Positions 27,125 through 36,635 of a stretch of 64,000 bases of DNA are shown here, one piece after another. Each line of letters starts with the position of its first letter. The first letter of the stretch is position 1. Source of the DNA: CAYMDP01 sp964389375 (lineage in GTDB: Bacteria; Bdellovibrionota; Bdellovibrionia; Bdellovibrionales; UBA1609). Under the pieces are notes generated by a model, which did no database searches, had not been told where the DNA came from, and saw only the letters and a list, made by a program, of their open reading frames with translations. Position numbers and translations under genes: made by a program. The DNA lies in the NCBI GenBank assembly GCA_964389375.1, contig CAYMDP010000006.1, positions 29,161 through 93,160 of the forward strand. Reading direction: 5' to 3'.

Positions 27125-27526
27125 ATGAAATCGATTAAAATCCTATTCGTCTTATTTTTTTGTCAGCTTGGATTTACTGGCTGTGCTTTGTATCAGTCCG
27201 AAGCTCGAAAAAAACTTGAGAAAGAGGGCTTAGAGTTTGCGGCAGGTGGCGCCCTTTTTGAATTGTCTGAACAGATCCCCTCGGGAACCTGTGGAAGCCT
27301 AAGAAATCTTCCAGATTTTATTTCGACTCCTGAAACTTTAGAATCCCGACAATTAAGAAATGGCTATGACATTTTCGTATTAGCAGAACATGAAAAACGT
27401 ATGCTTTTAGTCAGCCTCGAAAGAAACCTCGAACTTTATGATCTTTGTCTGTTTTCCTACCCCTCCAAACAACAACAAATTGAAGCTTTAGAAGAAGATT
27501 TTAACTGGTCTAAGACACAACTTTAA
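27125..27526 (+). CDS. Small predicted lipoprotein, function unknown
   Basis: About 133 residues from the ATG at 27125, which places a lipoprotein signal at the N-terminus (MKSIKILFVLFFCQLGFTGC; cysteine at about residue 20). A GTG 36 bp upstream is possible but would spoil the signal. The mature protein is mostly charged and helical, with two further cysteines (SGTCGS, YDLCLF). No family is recognised. The ATG is preceded by TTTAGG with almost no spacing, and a TACACT element sits 7 nt upstream, so a leaderless message is possible. Confidence 0.65.
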   Translation: MKSIKILFVLFFCQLGFTGCALYQSEARKKLEKEGLEFAAGGALFELSEQIPSGTCGSLRNLPDFISTPETLESRQLRNGYDIFVLAEHEKRMLLVSLERNLELYDLCLFSYPSKQQQIEALEEDFNWSKTQL

Positions 27527-27599
27527 GCATTCCGGTCCAGGGCTACTGGACTTACATCCAAGAGCAGCGTCCGAATTATTGAATTCATTCAGCATTCCT

Positions 27600-27629
27600 T
27601 TGCATCGCAATCGAGTTCTCACCTAAAAT
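27600..27629 (+). promoter_or_regulatory. Possible promoter of the barrel gene at 27666
   Basis: TAAAAT (27624-27629) matches the -10 consensus at 5 of 6 positions; TTGCAT lies 18 bp upstream and matches the -35 only in its TTG. A transcript would carry a leader of about 30 nt including the AAAGGAG ribosome-binding site. Confidence 0.3.
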
Positions 27630-27665
27630 AAGTCTAAAGAGCGTCTGCGAAAAGGAGACCCACCT

Positions 27666-28562
27666 ATGATTCGGCTTAAAACAACTCTGCTCAAAACACT
27701 GGCCTTGGCCTCCTTCTTCACGCTTTTTATTTTTGCATCTTCTGGTGAGGCCGCCACGGTTACTCAAGTCAAAGGCAAGAGTGTTTTGATTAATCTTCAA
27801 GGAGATCAAATCAAAGCGGGCGACCTGATGGTCGTCGTTGATGCTGCCGGAAAGACTCGTGGAATTGTAAAGGTTCGCAGAGTTTCAGGAAACCGCGCCA
27901 TTGCCGTTCTTGGCAAAGGCCGAGCGCAAGCCGGCTGGATGCTTCAGGCTCGCGGGGCTGCTAAGAAGTCTTCAACTGCGGCTAAGGCCGCACCCTCTCA
28001 AAAATCTGGCTCTCAAACCAGCGCAAGCTCTCAAAGCTATTGGGGAACGCTCTTTGGTCTTGGAATGAATAGCCTGACCGTTGATCAAGTGAATGCCTCA
28101 GGCGTTGCCACCGGCGAGTCCGTAGCCCTTAAGGGGATGGGATTTTCTGCAAAAGCCTTTTACGACTACAATATCTTCACCAGTTTTTGGTTTCGAGGAA
28201 TGACAGGACTTGAGCAGCTGAATGCCTCAGGAAATCGACCCTCAGATTCGGTTTCTTTAAAACAAGATATTATGTATTTAACTTTTGATCTTTGGGGCCG
28301 CTTTGTGTTTTCGACTTCTAATATTAGACCCTGGGTCGGTGGCGGATTCTCGATTATGTTTCCAGCATCAAAAAGCGGAACGGCATTAGAAAGTGCCAGT
28401 ATTACGAATACCAGCCTAATGTCCTTCGGAGTTGGACTGGATTATTTTAGGTCAGGGAATTTCTTTATCCCAATTTCTTTGGAATACGGACTTTATCCAG
28501 AATCTGAAAGAGTGTCGGCGAACACAATCGCTTTTCGGGCGGGTCTTGGCTGGTCCTTATGA
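27666..28562 (+). CDS. Outer-membrane beta-barrel protein with N-terminal SH3-like domain
   Basis: A 298-residue exported protein with AAAGGAG before its ATG. A signal peptide (LALASFFTLFIFASSGEAA) is followed by an SH3-like module (residues 31-95, VTQVKGKSVLINLQGD ... VKVRRVSGNRAIAVL), a low-complexity Ala/Ser/Lys linker, and a C-terminal beta-barrel with alternating strands (SFWFRGMTGLEQL, NIRPWVGGGFSIMF, SLEYGLYP). The C-terminus is GLGWSL. The SH3-like part may contact peptidoglycan or another periplasmic partner; this is inference. It overlaps the convergent relA/spoT gene by 6 bp. Confidence 0.7.
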   Translation: MIRLKTTLLKTLALASFFTLFIFASSGEAATVTQVKGKSVLINLQGDQIKAGDLMVVVDAAGKTRGIVKVRRVSGNRAIAVLGKGRAQAGWMLQARGAAKKSSTAAKAAPSQKSGSQTSASSQSYWGTLFGLGMNSLTVDQVNASGVATGESVALKGMGFSAKAFYDYNIFTSFWFRGMTGLEQLNASGNRPSDSVSLKQDIMYLTFDLWGRFVFSTSNIRPWVGGGFSIMFPASKSGTALESASITNTSLMSFGVGLDYFRSGNFFIPISLEYGLYPESERVSANTIAFRAGLGWSL

Positions 28563-30794
28563 GTGGGTCATTCGGGTGACCCCGATAATCCCCTTCAATC
28601 GTCCTAGGGCCAACATCACCTGAGACAATTGTTCGGTATCTCGAACACTGACATCAAAAATACAAACCGCCTTAAGATCCTTTGTGGCTCGCGCAGAGGC
28701 ATTATGAATATTCACACCATGACTCGTAAATATCTCGGACATATTCTTTAGCATTCCCGGAACATCATGACTGAGGACTCTGACTCGAACCAGTCGCCCA
28801 ACATCTGCAGATTTGTTTTGGTTCCACTCCACTTCAACCCTTCTGTCCTGATCCATCTCGAAGGCTTTTTCACAGTCCGCACGATGAATCGTAATCCCTC
28901 GGCCCAGTGTAATAAAGCCGATCACAGGGTCTCCAGGAATGGGCGAACAACACTTTGCAAAACGAACAAGAACATCATCCATTCCATCAACTTTAATCAA
29001 AGAGGCGGATTTTTTAGTTCGACTGATCGCCGACTTAAAGGCTTTTTGCAAAAAGCTCGCTTCATTTTCGGCTATATTTTCAGTCTTGGTTTGTCCAGAA
29101 GGCACAAGAGCCTCGAGGATCAGTTGTGGAGTGATCGTTCCAAATCCCACCTTCACAAATAAATCTTCGTCCGTTGCGCAGCCATGATCTTTTAAAAATT
29201 TCTCGTAAATGGGGCCATGAAATGCCTTTTGATAGCCCATCCCCACTTTTCTAAAGCTTTTCTCAAGCATCTCGCGCCCCAGGTCCAAGGCGCGCTTTCT
29301 TTGCTCTACTTTAATAAAGGCTCTAATTTTAGATTTAGCGCGTGTGGTGACACAAAACTTTAACCAATCTTTAGATGGAGTCTGATTTTTAGAAGTAATG
29401 ATCTCTACAGTATCCCCACTTTGCAGAACATACTTTAAAGTCACAATACGTCCATTCACGCGGGCCGCAACAATTCGGCTTCCGACATCCGTGTGAATCG
29501 AGTAGGCAAAATCAATCGGCGTTGCCCCATCTGGAAATTCTCGGACTTCTCCTTTTGGCGTAAACACATAAACTTCTGAATCAAACAAATCTGTTTTAAT
29601 ATTTTCTAAAAACTCATCCGGACTATGGGTTTGTTGATGAAGAGAGATAATTTCTCTAAGCCAGTTGAAACGATCCATTGCTTCAGGATCGATATAATCC
29701 CCGCTATTGCGCGAGACCTCTTTGTACTTCCAGTGGGCCGCAATCCCGCGCTCGGCAACCAGATCCATTTCGTGAGTTCGAATTTGAATTTCAATCCGCT
29801 CGGCCCCAGGACCGATCACGGTGGTGTGAAGACTCTGATAGTTATTATTCTTAGGCATCGCAATAAAGTCTTTAAAGCGACCGGGAATAGGCTTCCACAA
29901 AGAATGCACAATCCCCAATATTTCGTAGCACTCTGGCATGCTCGAAACACAAACTCGAAAGGCAAGAACATCGTAGACCTGCTCATAGTCGATATTTCGC
30001 GTTTCCATTTTTTTGTAAATCGAATACAAATGCTTCGGGCGGCCGGCGACAAGGACTTCGGCCTTAGAGCGCTTCTCGATTTCGGTGTTTAAGATGCGCT
30101 TGACCTCTTCGATGTACTTCTCGCGCTCTTTTTTCTTTTTCTGGATTTTTTGAGCCAATCCGTAATAGATATCTGGCTTTAAATAGCGAAAGCTTAAGTC
30201 CTCAAACTCGATCTTCATGGAACTAATCCCAAGCCGACCCGCAAGGGGCGCGTAGATATCCAGGGTCTCTTGAGCGATGCGCGCTTGCTTCTCGTAGGGC
30301 ATATGATTCAGCGTGCGCATATTATGAAGTCGATCTGCAAGCTTCACTAAAACCACACGCACGTCTTTTCCCATCGCCACAATCATCTTGCGAATATTTT
30401 CGCCCTGCTTTTCGTGAGTGTGCCGAAAGGTCATTCGCGAAATCTTAGTCACTCCATCCACAAGATGGGCGACCACGGGACCGAAGTTTTTCTCAATGTC
30501 AGGCAAGGTCACTTCTGTGTCTTCGACGGTGTCATGAAGAAGACCCGTCGCAATGGTCGCAAGATCGAGCTTGAGTTCAGCCAAAATAGCGGCAACTCCA
30601 AGAGGGTGAAAGATATAGGGTTCACCACTGCGACGAATTTGACCCGCATGGGCTTTTTCTGAAAGATCAAAGGCCTTGTCGATTAAACTGAGGTCTGCAG
30701 CGGGTGGCATGTAGGAACGGATTAATTCTAAAAGATCTTCCAAGGATTGGGGGGATAGGTCTCGGATAATCTCGTCGGCGGGTGCCTCACTCAT
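28557..30794 (-). CDS. Bifunctional (p)ppGpp synthetase/hydrolase (RelA/SpoT family)
   Basis: A 745-residue long RSH protein controlling the stringent response. The HD hydrolase domain (residues 40-200) has HAGQIRRSGEPYIFHP and LLHDTVEDT. The synthetase domain has RFKDFIAMPKNNNYQSLHTTV; RFKD fits the RXKD motif of bifunctional enzymes, not the EXDD of monofunctional RelA. A TGS domain (VYVFTPKGEVREFPDGATP), a zinc-finger-like region with CCSPIPGDPV and a C-terminal ACT domain (VRVLSHDVPGMLKNMSEIF) follow. With rpoZ and gmk immediately upstream, the order rpoZ-spoT resembles that of Gammaproteobacteria. Confidence 0.94.
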   Translation of the reverse strand: MSEAPADEIIRDLSPQSLEDLLELIRSYMPPAADLSLIDKAFDLSEKAHAGQIRRSGEPYIFHPLGVAAILAELKLDLATIATGLLHDTVEDTEVTLPDIEKNFGPVVAHLVDGVTKISRMTFRHTHEKQGENIRKMIVAMGKDVRVVLVKLADRLHNMRTLNHMPYEKQARIAQETLDIYAPLAGRLGISSMKIEFEDLSFRYLKPDIYYGLAQKIQKKKKEREKYIEEVKRILNTEIEKRSKAEVLVAGRPKHLYSIYKKMETRNIDYEQVYDVLAFRVCVSSMPECYEILGIVHSLWKPIPGRFKDFIAMPKNNNYQSLHTTVIGPGAERIEIQIRTHEMDLVAERGIAAHWKYKEVSRNSGDYIDPEAMDRFNWLREIISLHQQTHSPDEFLENIKTDLFDSEVYVFTPKGEVREFPDGATPIDFAYSIHTDVGSRIVAARVNGRIVTLKYVLQSGDTVEIITSKNQTPSKDWLKFCVTTRAKSKIRAFIKVEQRKRALDLGREMLEKSFRKVGMGYQKAFHGPIYEKFLKDHGCATDEDLFVKVGFGTITPQLILEALVPSGQTKTENIAENEASFLQKAFKSAISRTKKSASLIKVDGMDDVLVRFAKCCSPIPGDPVIGFITLGRGITIHRADCEKAFEMDQDRRVEVEWNQNKSADVGRLVRVRVLSHDVPGMLKNMSEIFTSHGVNIHNASARATKDLKAVCIFDVSVRDTEQLSQVMLALGRLKGIIGVTRMTHS

Positions 30795-30979
30795 GCCTTG
30801 ATGTCCTTTAGTTCTTATCCTAACGGAACTTCTGGGGATAAACTAGAGCCGTCCCTTAGAATTCGGCGATAAAAGGATCTGTCTCCTACAGCTGAAGGCA
30901 AGGACTACGTCTCCTATTGAAACAATAGGATAAGCCTTTCACTGAATTCGAAGCACATCTTTGAAATAAGAAAATGGGA

Positions 30980-31216
30980 CTAGCGAGAAAGATCCTCGAT
31001 AATCTGAGTCTCGTAAGGGACATCGCCAGAGTCATAATAAACATGGCCCGCGGCGACTTCTCTTAAGGCGGTCACAACTTGCTTATTTCCACGGCCAGTC
31101 ACGGTTGGCGTATCGCCCTTCATGATTTGTTTTGCGCGTTTAGCGACCAAAACAACTAATGCAAAGCGATTTTGAACTTTTGAGAGAGAATCTTCAACCG
31201 TTACGCGTGCCACCAA
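30980..31216 (-). CDS. rpoZ: RNA polymerase omega subunit
   Basis: A 78-residue omega subunit that helps assemble RNA polymerase. The conserved stretch [21 protein letters not shown], followed by [10 protein letters not shown] and later [14 protein letters not shown], is diagnostic. It lies 36 bp after gmk and 185 bp before relA/spoT; the intervening sequence holds a CCTATTG-aaa-CAATAGG hairpin around 30916-30932 but no gene. Omega is also part of a ppGpp binding site in studied bacteria, matching its neighbour. Confidence 0.93.
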   Translation of the reverse strand: MVARVTVEDSLSKVQNRFALVVLVAKRAKQIMKGDTPTVTGRGNKQVVTALREVAAGHVYYDSGDVPYETQIIEDLSR

Positions 31217-31252
31217 ATAGCTCCTTGTGCCAAGAGTCAGAAGCCCATGAAA

Positions 31253-31816
31253 CTATCGGCTTCTTAGCAATTCTTCAATCAATTTCTTAAGGCTTTCATA
31301 GGCTCCTTCAAGGTCGTCATTAACCAGTTGATGGTCAAAGTCATTGGCCTGAAGGATCTCTTTTTGCGCATTGGCCATCCGAAGCTCTAGATCTTTGGTT
31401 TTTCCAGCATCCCGAGCGGCCAATCTCTGACGCAGCTTGTCTATAGAGGGCGGAAGGATAAAGACGGTCAAAGCTTGGGGGTATTTGGCCTTAAAGGTCT
31501 TCGCCCCCTGGGGATCGACGTCCATAATCACAGTCTTGCCTTCGTCCCAAAACCCTTGAATCTGGCTACCGGGAGTGCCGTAGAGCTGATCGTGGACCGC
31601 CGCCCACTCCACAAAAAAATTCTCATCAATAAGCTTTAAAAAAGTCTCGCGAGTAACAAAGTGATAGGGCGCACCTTCTCGCTCGCCGGCTCTCATCGCA
31701 CGAGTTGTATAAGTGACCGTATCCCGAAGCTCTGGGAAGTCTACAATCGCTCGATCCAACAATGTCGACTTGCCGGCCCCGCTGGGACCCACAAGAATAA
31801 CCATCGCATTCTTCAT
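31253..31816 (-). CDS. gmk: Guanylate kinase
   Basis: A 187-residue enzyme phosphorylating GMP to GDP with ATP. The P-loop GPSGAGKSTL is at residues 10-19, the GMP-binding YTTRAMRAGEREGAPYHFV follows near residue 36, and the lid region RLAARDAGKTKDLELR is near residue 130. The start overlaps the yicC stop by 4 bp (ATGA). The link gmk-rpoZ is conserved in many bacteria. Confidence 0.95.
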   Translation of the reverse strand: MKNAMVILVGPSGAGKSTLLDRAIVDFPELRDTVTYTTRAMRAGEREGAPYHFVTRETFLKLIDENFFVEWAAVHDQLYGTPGSQIQGFWDEGKTVIMDVDPQGAKTFKAKYPQALTVFILPPSIDKLRQRLAARDAGKTKDLELRMANAQKEILQANDFDHQLVNDDLEGAYESLKKLIEELLRSR

Positions 31817-32691
31817 TCGATATTTTGCACCTGTTCCCTAATCTTCTCCACCAGACTTTTGGCATCAACCACGACCGCGGTCAACTCGGCCTGAATAGAC
31901 TTCGACCCGATCGTATTCACTTCACGTAAAAGCTCTTGAGTATAAAAATCCATCTTTTTACCCTGGCTCTCTTGACCTTTAATCAGCTGAAGAAAATTTT
32001 TAATATGGGTTCTTAAGCGCGTGATCTCTTCGGCAATATCGGATCGATCGAGGTAAAAAACGACCTCTTGGGCCAGGCGATGAGAGTCCACTTCGTGGGA
32101 CTCTGAAAGCCTTCGAACCCGCTCTTCGATTCGGTTTTGAAGACCCGCTTGCAGACTTTTGGAATGGCTCTCGATCTCATTTAAGCGATCCTCAAGAGAC
32201 TTCAAAAGCTTCAAAAGCTCTTTCTGCAGACTCTTTCCTTCTTGAATCCGGGCTTCAAGGCAAGTCTTGGCCGCTTGCTTTAAAACTTTCAACAAAGCTG
32301 CTTTTTCTGGCGCAGCAAAATCCATCGCATGGTCAAGCTGGATCACTTCGCTAAGAGTCGCTAAAGTTTGCGCCTCGAGGTTAAGCTTGGCTCCTGTTTG
32401 TTTCGAAATTTTCTGCAGGGCCTGAGTCCACTGCTTTAAGGCGTCTTCTTGAACTTGCACTCGAAGTTTTTTATGCCCCGAGCTGGGGCGCCTAGAAATG
32501 GTCACGTCGACACAGCCTCTAGCGAAAAACTCTGTCAAAGCATCCTTAATATCTTTTTCGAAGGGAAGATGCTCTTTAGGCAGATGAAGGCGCTGATCGA
32601 GGTAACGACTGTTGATTGAGCGAATGGTAATTTCTAGTTCGACGTCCCCTGCTTTTGCGCGGGCCGAGCCGAAGCCGGTCATGCTCTTCAT
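31813..32691 (-). CDS. yicC: YicC-family endoribonuclease
   Basis: A 292-residue protein with the family opening MKSMTGFGSARAKAGDVELEITIRSINSRYLD and the C-terminal domain of the family, ending GSKSIQAELTAVVVDAKSLVEKIREQVQNIE. Members are reported as endoribonucleases that act on small RNAs or structured RNA. It is coupled to gmk by overlap, an arrangement common across bacteria. Confidence 0.9.
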   Translation of the reverse strand: MKSMTGFGSARAKAGDVELEITIRSINSRYLDQRLHLPKEHLPFEKDIKDALTEFFARGCVDVTISRRPSSGHKKLRVQVQEDALKQWTQALQKISKQTGAKLNLEAQTLATLSEVIQLDHAMDFAAPEKAALLKVLKQAAKTCLEARIQEGKSLQKELLKLLKSLEDRLNEIESHSKSLQAGLQNRIEERVRRLSESHEVDSHRLAQEVVFYLDRSDIAEEITRLRTHIKNFLQLIKGQESQGKKMDFYTQELLREVNTIGSKSIQAELTAVVVDAKSLVEKIREQVQNIE

Positions 32692-32743
32692 AGACTCTTC
32701 TTTTAAAAAAGTTACCCATTATGAATAAGCCCTTAGGTCCGAG

Positions 32744-33682
32744 TCAAGAAGAGAGGCTTTTTCTGATAAACTCTTGGGCTTTTTGCTTGTCATTGAGAGG
32801 GTGAAACCAATGAATGTCAGGATCTCGTTTAAACCAAGTCTTCTGCTTTTTTGCGAGCTTCATCGTGGCCATGCTGATCTCATCAATCAGGTCAGATTTT
32901 TTGATTTCTCCTCGCAAAAAGGCCCTCACTTCTTTGTAGCCCACACTATTTAGAGGGCTCCAAGTGTCCAAACCCTTCTTCAACAGACCTTCGACCTCCT
33001 CAATTAGACCCTGTTTCAGCATAGAGTCTGCCCGGCTCCGGACAAGGGGTAAAAGCTCAGAGCGCTCTAGCACAAGCCCCATTTTTGAGGTGGCCCAAGG
33101 GAATTCACTTTTGCCTTTCTCTTCGAACTTCTTTTGAATTTGAGTGATATTTCCTCCACCCATGCGAAGGACTGCCAGAGCCCTTTGAATTCGATAAGAG
33201 TCCTTGGAGCTAATTTTTTGGGCATACTGTGGATCTTTTTCGAGCAGCTCTTCGTACAAATGCTGTAATCCCGACTCCCGAAGCTCGGTCTCAAGACCTA
33301 ATGCCACCTCGGGAGGAGTCTTCGGCATTTCATACATTCCTTTTTCTAAGGCCTGAATATAAAAGCCACTGCCCCCAACGCCAATCAAAGGGCGCTCTTT
33401 TAATCTTTCGGTCAACAGCGGTTTTGCCGCTCGGGCAAAATCTGCAGCCGTCCAAAGTAGGCCCTCAGAAACCACATCAAAAAGGTGATGAGGCAGACTT
33501 TGCCTTTCAGAAAGCGGCGGCTTCGAGGTCCCAATATCAAGGGATTTATAAACTTGTAGACTATCTAAATTTAAGATCTCGGCATTTAGCTCTTCAGCGC
33601 CTTCAAAGGCAAAGCGTGATTTACCGCAAGCCGTGGGCCCAAGGACCATTAATAAAGGAAAAGACTTTGAGTTCACAGTCAC
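32744..33682 (-). CDS. miaA: tRNA dimethylallyltransferase
   Basis: A 312-residue enzyme that adds the isopentenyl group to A37 of tRNAs reading UNN codons, which would include the tRNA-Leu(CAA) at 53943, whose anticodon is followed by AA. The P-loop is GPTACGKSRFA, followed by DSLQVYKSLDIGTSKPP and GVGGSGFYIQAL. It starts 3 bp after the mutL stop, the classic mutL-miaA pair. Confidence 0.93.
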   Translation of the reverse strand: MTVNSKSFPLLMVLGPTACGKSRFAFEGAEELNAEILNLDSLQVYKSLDIGTSKPPLSERQSLPHHLFDVVSEGLLWTAADFARAAKPLLTERLKERPLIGVGGSGFYIQALEKGMYEMPKTPPEVALGLETELRESGLQHLYEELLEKDPQYAQKISSKDSYRIQRALAVLRMGGGNITQIQKKFEEKGKSEFPWATSKMGLVLERSELLPLVRSRADSMLKQGLIEEVEGLLKKGLDTWSPLNSVGYKEVRAFLRGEIKKSDLIDEISMATMKLAKKQKTWFKRDPDIHWFHPLNDKQKAQEFIRKSLSS

Positions 33683-33684
33683 GA

Positions 33685-35574
33685 CTAAAGAATCCGTCCA
33701 AAATCACGCTCCAGGCGAGCAAATGGGTATTCGACAAAGACCGGACGCCCGTGGGGGCAAAAACTTGAAAATGCATACTGATCCATTTGCTCAAGCAAAC
33801 TTTTCATCTCTTCATAACTTAAGGCTTGTCCGGCTCGTACGACCGAATGACAAGCAAGACTAGCACAAATATCAGAGACCGAGTTTTCCAAAGCAAAACT
33901 TCCGCCCTGTTCGACCAAATCCTGTCCCAGTTTTAGCAAAGCTTTATGCAGTGCTGTCTCTTTTAAAAGGCTTGGGGCTGCTCGAACTCCAAGGCTCTCG
34001 GCCCCGAGTTGTTCGATGAATACACCAAGTCGCTCAAGCTCTTTAGAAAGACTTAAAATGGCCTGAACTTCTTCAGCCGGAAAATCCAGCGCTAGGGGCA
34101 TTAGATAATTTTGCACTTCAAGACCAAGGCCCTTCTTCCAAGCCGCCATCAAGGATTCGTAGGCGACACGCTCGTGAGCCGCGTGCTGATCAACGAACAC
34201 CAAGGCCTTTGAACTTTGAGTTACAATATAAGTCAAATCCGCTTGACCCAGGATTTGCAAAGAGGCCCAGCGCACACTTGTCATCGGTTTTTCGGTCAGG
34301 CCCTTAGAAGATCCACTTTCTAAATTTCGCTTCAATTCGGGATCCAAATCGCTGGCAAAAGCATTCGCAGAAGAAAAGCTCATCGCAGAATCAGACCGCG
34401 GAGAATAGGTCCCTAGTTGATCTCTGACCTCAGAGGTCCCGAAGTTGAATTCCTTCTTTTGAAACTGGACAGACTTAAATTCTGGAGCGACAAAAGATGC
34501 GGTCATTGTATCGGATTCCGCACCAGTAGAATCCACTTCTAACTTAAATTCTTGAGATGCCGAGGCCCCATTTAATGACTTTGTCATTTTGCTTAACCAT
34601 GGAGCCTCTTCAAGCGGTCCTCGAATGGCTCTTAGAACTGCACGAAAGGCCTTCGAAGGCTCACGAAATTTAACCTGAGACTTCGTCGGATGAATATTCA
34701 CGTCCACATCTTCTGGGTCACACTCTAAAAAAATAGCCGCAACTGGAAATTCCCCATGCATCAATAGACTTCGGTAGGCCTCCATAATCGCCGCCTGAAG
34801 TCCCCGATCCTGCACCCAACGCCCCTGAACAAAAATCCAAATTTGTTTTGAATTTTTAACTGTTTGATTGGGCGGGCTGACTAGGGCTCGGACTTTAAAT
34901 CCGTCAAGAATTGAATGCCCCTCAATCAACGACTCCTGATTTAAAACTTCACGCGCTCGCTCGAGGGCGTCTTCTTTTGCCGGCCAGAAAAACAAGAGTT
35001 CGCCGCGACTCTTTAATCGAAACTCAACTTGGGGATTTGCCAGTGCGAGAGCGCGAAAGACGTTTTTAATTTGGGTCAATTCTGCCGCATCGGACTTCAT
35101 AAACTTAAGGCGCGCAGGAACATTCGCAAACAAGTCTATAATTTCAAGACTGGTCCCTTGTTCCCCGCCGACCTGTTCAAGAGGGCGAAGCTCGCCAAAA
35201 TGACTGACCACACGAAATGCCTCGGAAGATTCTTTTGTTCTCGAAGTCAGACTTAAACTTGAAACCGCGGCAATACTTGCAAGGGCCTCTCCCCGAAAAC
35301 CAAATGACTTCAGCGCCCACAGATCCGAAGATAATGAAATCTTGCTGGTGGCATGACGAGCGAGAGCAAGACCCAGTTCATCTTTTGCAATCCCACTGCC
35401 ATTATCTCGGACTAAGACATTTCGTCCACCATGGTCCACATCAACTTCAATCTGAGTGGCCTTAGCATCAAGACTGTTTTCGATAAGCTCTTTGACCAAA
35501 TGGGCTGGACGCTCGACGACCTCACCGGCCGCGATTTGGTTGACAACTTCAGAGCTTAGAAGACGAATAGACAT
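33685..35574 (-). CDS. mutL: DNA mismatch repair protein MutL
   Basis: About 629 residues from the ATG at 35574 (AGCAGG immediately upstream). This places the family start IRLLSSEVVNQIAAGEVVERPAHL at residue 3; a longer frame would add 49 unrelated residues. GHKL ATPase motifs are NSLDA, DNGSGI and SFGFRGEALASI. The C-terminal dimerisation domain ends CPHGRPVFVEYPFARLERDFGRIL. MutL couples MutS recognition to strand incision. Confidence 0.94.
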   Translation of the reverse strand: MSIRLLSSEVVNQIAAGEVVERPAHLVKELIENSLDAKATQIEVDVDHGGRNVLVRDNGSGIAKDELGLALARHATSKISLSSDLWALKSFGFRGEALASIAAVSSLSLTSRTKESSEAFRVVSHFGELRPLEQVGGEQGTSLEIIDLFANVPARLKFMKSDAAELTQIKNVFRALALANPQVEFRLKSRGELLFFWPAKEDALERAREVLNQESLIEGHSILDGFKVRALVSPPNQTVKNSKQIWIFVQGRWVQDRGLQAAIMEAYRSLLMHGEFPVAAIFLECDPEDVDVNIHPTKSQVKFREPSKAFRAVLRAIRGPLEEAPWLSKMTKSLNGASASQEFKLEVDSTGAESDTMTASFVAPEFKSVQFQKKEFNFGTSEVRDQLGTYSPRSDSAMSFSSANAFASDLDPELKRNLESGSSKGLTEKPMTSVRWASLQILGQADLTYIVTQSSKALVFVDQHAAHERVAYESLMAAWKKGLGLEVQNYLMPLALDFPAEEVQAILSLSKELERLGVFIEQLGAESLGVRAAPSLLKETALHKALLKLGQDLVEQGGSFALENSVSDICASLACHSVVRAGQALSYEEMKSLLEQMDQYAFSSFCPHGRPVFVEYPFARLERDFGRIL

Positions 35575-35636
35575 CCTGCTGCTATAGCCCGTGCAACTTG
35601 GGCTGTCTAGCTTGAAAAGACTTGAATTTTTGGGGT

Positions 35637-36635
35637 CTAATACTGGCGTTGTAGGCTTAAACCATAGCCAGGATAGGCTGTTTTTTCGTAGTAATATTTT
35701 ATGTCGGCTCGCAGAATCCAATCATTAAAACGCTGCCCATATCCGAGCCCTCCCGCCAAGCCGACCCTCAGTTCTTGGCTATCGAAAGTCGTATTTCGCA
35801 CCAGAACATTGAATTTGGTGTAGGTCCACATTAGGCCGAGACCATAATAGAGCAATCCATTCGTGGTTTCTAAGGCCGGTAGAATCGGCATAAAATCCCC
35901 ATGGAAAAAAAAGCCGGAGGGTGGAGCCGAGGCAAAGCTTAAATAATATCCTGGCACCGTCGGAGAGAACTGAATATTTAAATCAAAGGGTGGCCCATCA
36001 AAAAGAACTCCTGGGCCGGTCATGCGAAATCCAAACATGGTGACATTGTCTTTTAGGGTTTGCCCAGAGAATTTCTCTGAGAAGGATAAAATCCCCAAAT
36101 GCCCCCCAAGATAGCGGGTCAAATAGATGGAGGGCCGATTTGCTTTTCGATCCGCCACTTCGGTTTTGGCTTTCTGAAACTCGGGGTTTGTTACTTTTTC
36201 ATCGGTTCGATATTTCGACTGGCTAAATTCAGGAATGACATCGACATCTGCGATGTATCCCATCTTTCCAGCGGGGGTTCTGATGCGAAAAAAGATTCCG
36301 AGTCCCCCAATCCCTTGGGCACTCTTTTTTGAAATCACCACTTTTTGACCGGCTTTTAAATAATCGATAACCGGAGCGTCAAAATTTGGCTGTTGGTAAA
36401 CAGCGGCGCCTTCAGTTTGAACTAAGGCATTCTGCGCAGGAGTCCGCGCTCTGCTTGGAGTGGCCCTGGATGGTTTTGAAATCGCTTTGGCTTTGGCCTT
36501 AGTCTTCGTCTTCGATTTAACAGCCGGATTAGCTTGTGCATACACAGAGCTCAGCTCAGACAAAAAACAAAATGCCGGTATTAGCAGACAGAAAAGAGGG
36601 GCAAACCTAAACTTGAAAACGGATCTGCCAAACAC
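35637..36635 (-). CDS. Exported SH3b-domain protein with C-terminal beta-barrel
   Basis: A 332-residue protein with a signal peptide (APLFCLLIPAFCFLSELSSVYA), a Lys/Ala/Thr-rich linker (KSKTKTKAKAKAISK), a bacterial SH3 domain (residues 70-135, QPNFDAPVIDYLKAGQKVVI), and a C-terminal barrel-like region (KFNVLVRNTTFDSQELRVGLAGGLGYGQRF) that ends QRQY. This resembles the barrel at 27666, which also has an SH3-like module before a barrel. Its start lies 29 bp inside the glycosyltransferase gene. Function unknown; cell-wall anchoring of an outer-membrane barrel is an inference. Confidence 0.65.
   Translation of the reverse strand: MFGRSVFKFRFAPLFCLLIPAFCFLSELSSVYAQANPAVKSKTKTKAKAKAISKPSRATPSRARTPAQNALVQTEGAAVYQQPNFDAPVIDYLKAGQKVVISKKSAQGIGGLGIFFRIRTPAGKMGYIADVDVIPEFSQSKYRTDEKVTNPEFQKAKTEVADRKANRPSIYLTRYLGGHLGILSFSEKFSGQTLKDNVTMFGFRMTGPGVLFDGPPFDLNIQFSPTVPGYYLSFASAPPSGFFFHGDFMPILPALETTNGLLYYGLGLMWTYTKFNVLVRNTTFDSQELRVGLAGGLGYGQRFNDWILRADIKYYYEKTAYPGYGLSLQRQY

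Noticed and set aside
35575..35721. N-terminal extension of MutL by 49 residues
   Set aside because: The extension has no similarity to MutL, and the conserved MutL start lies at the internal ATG at 35574.
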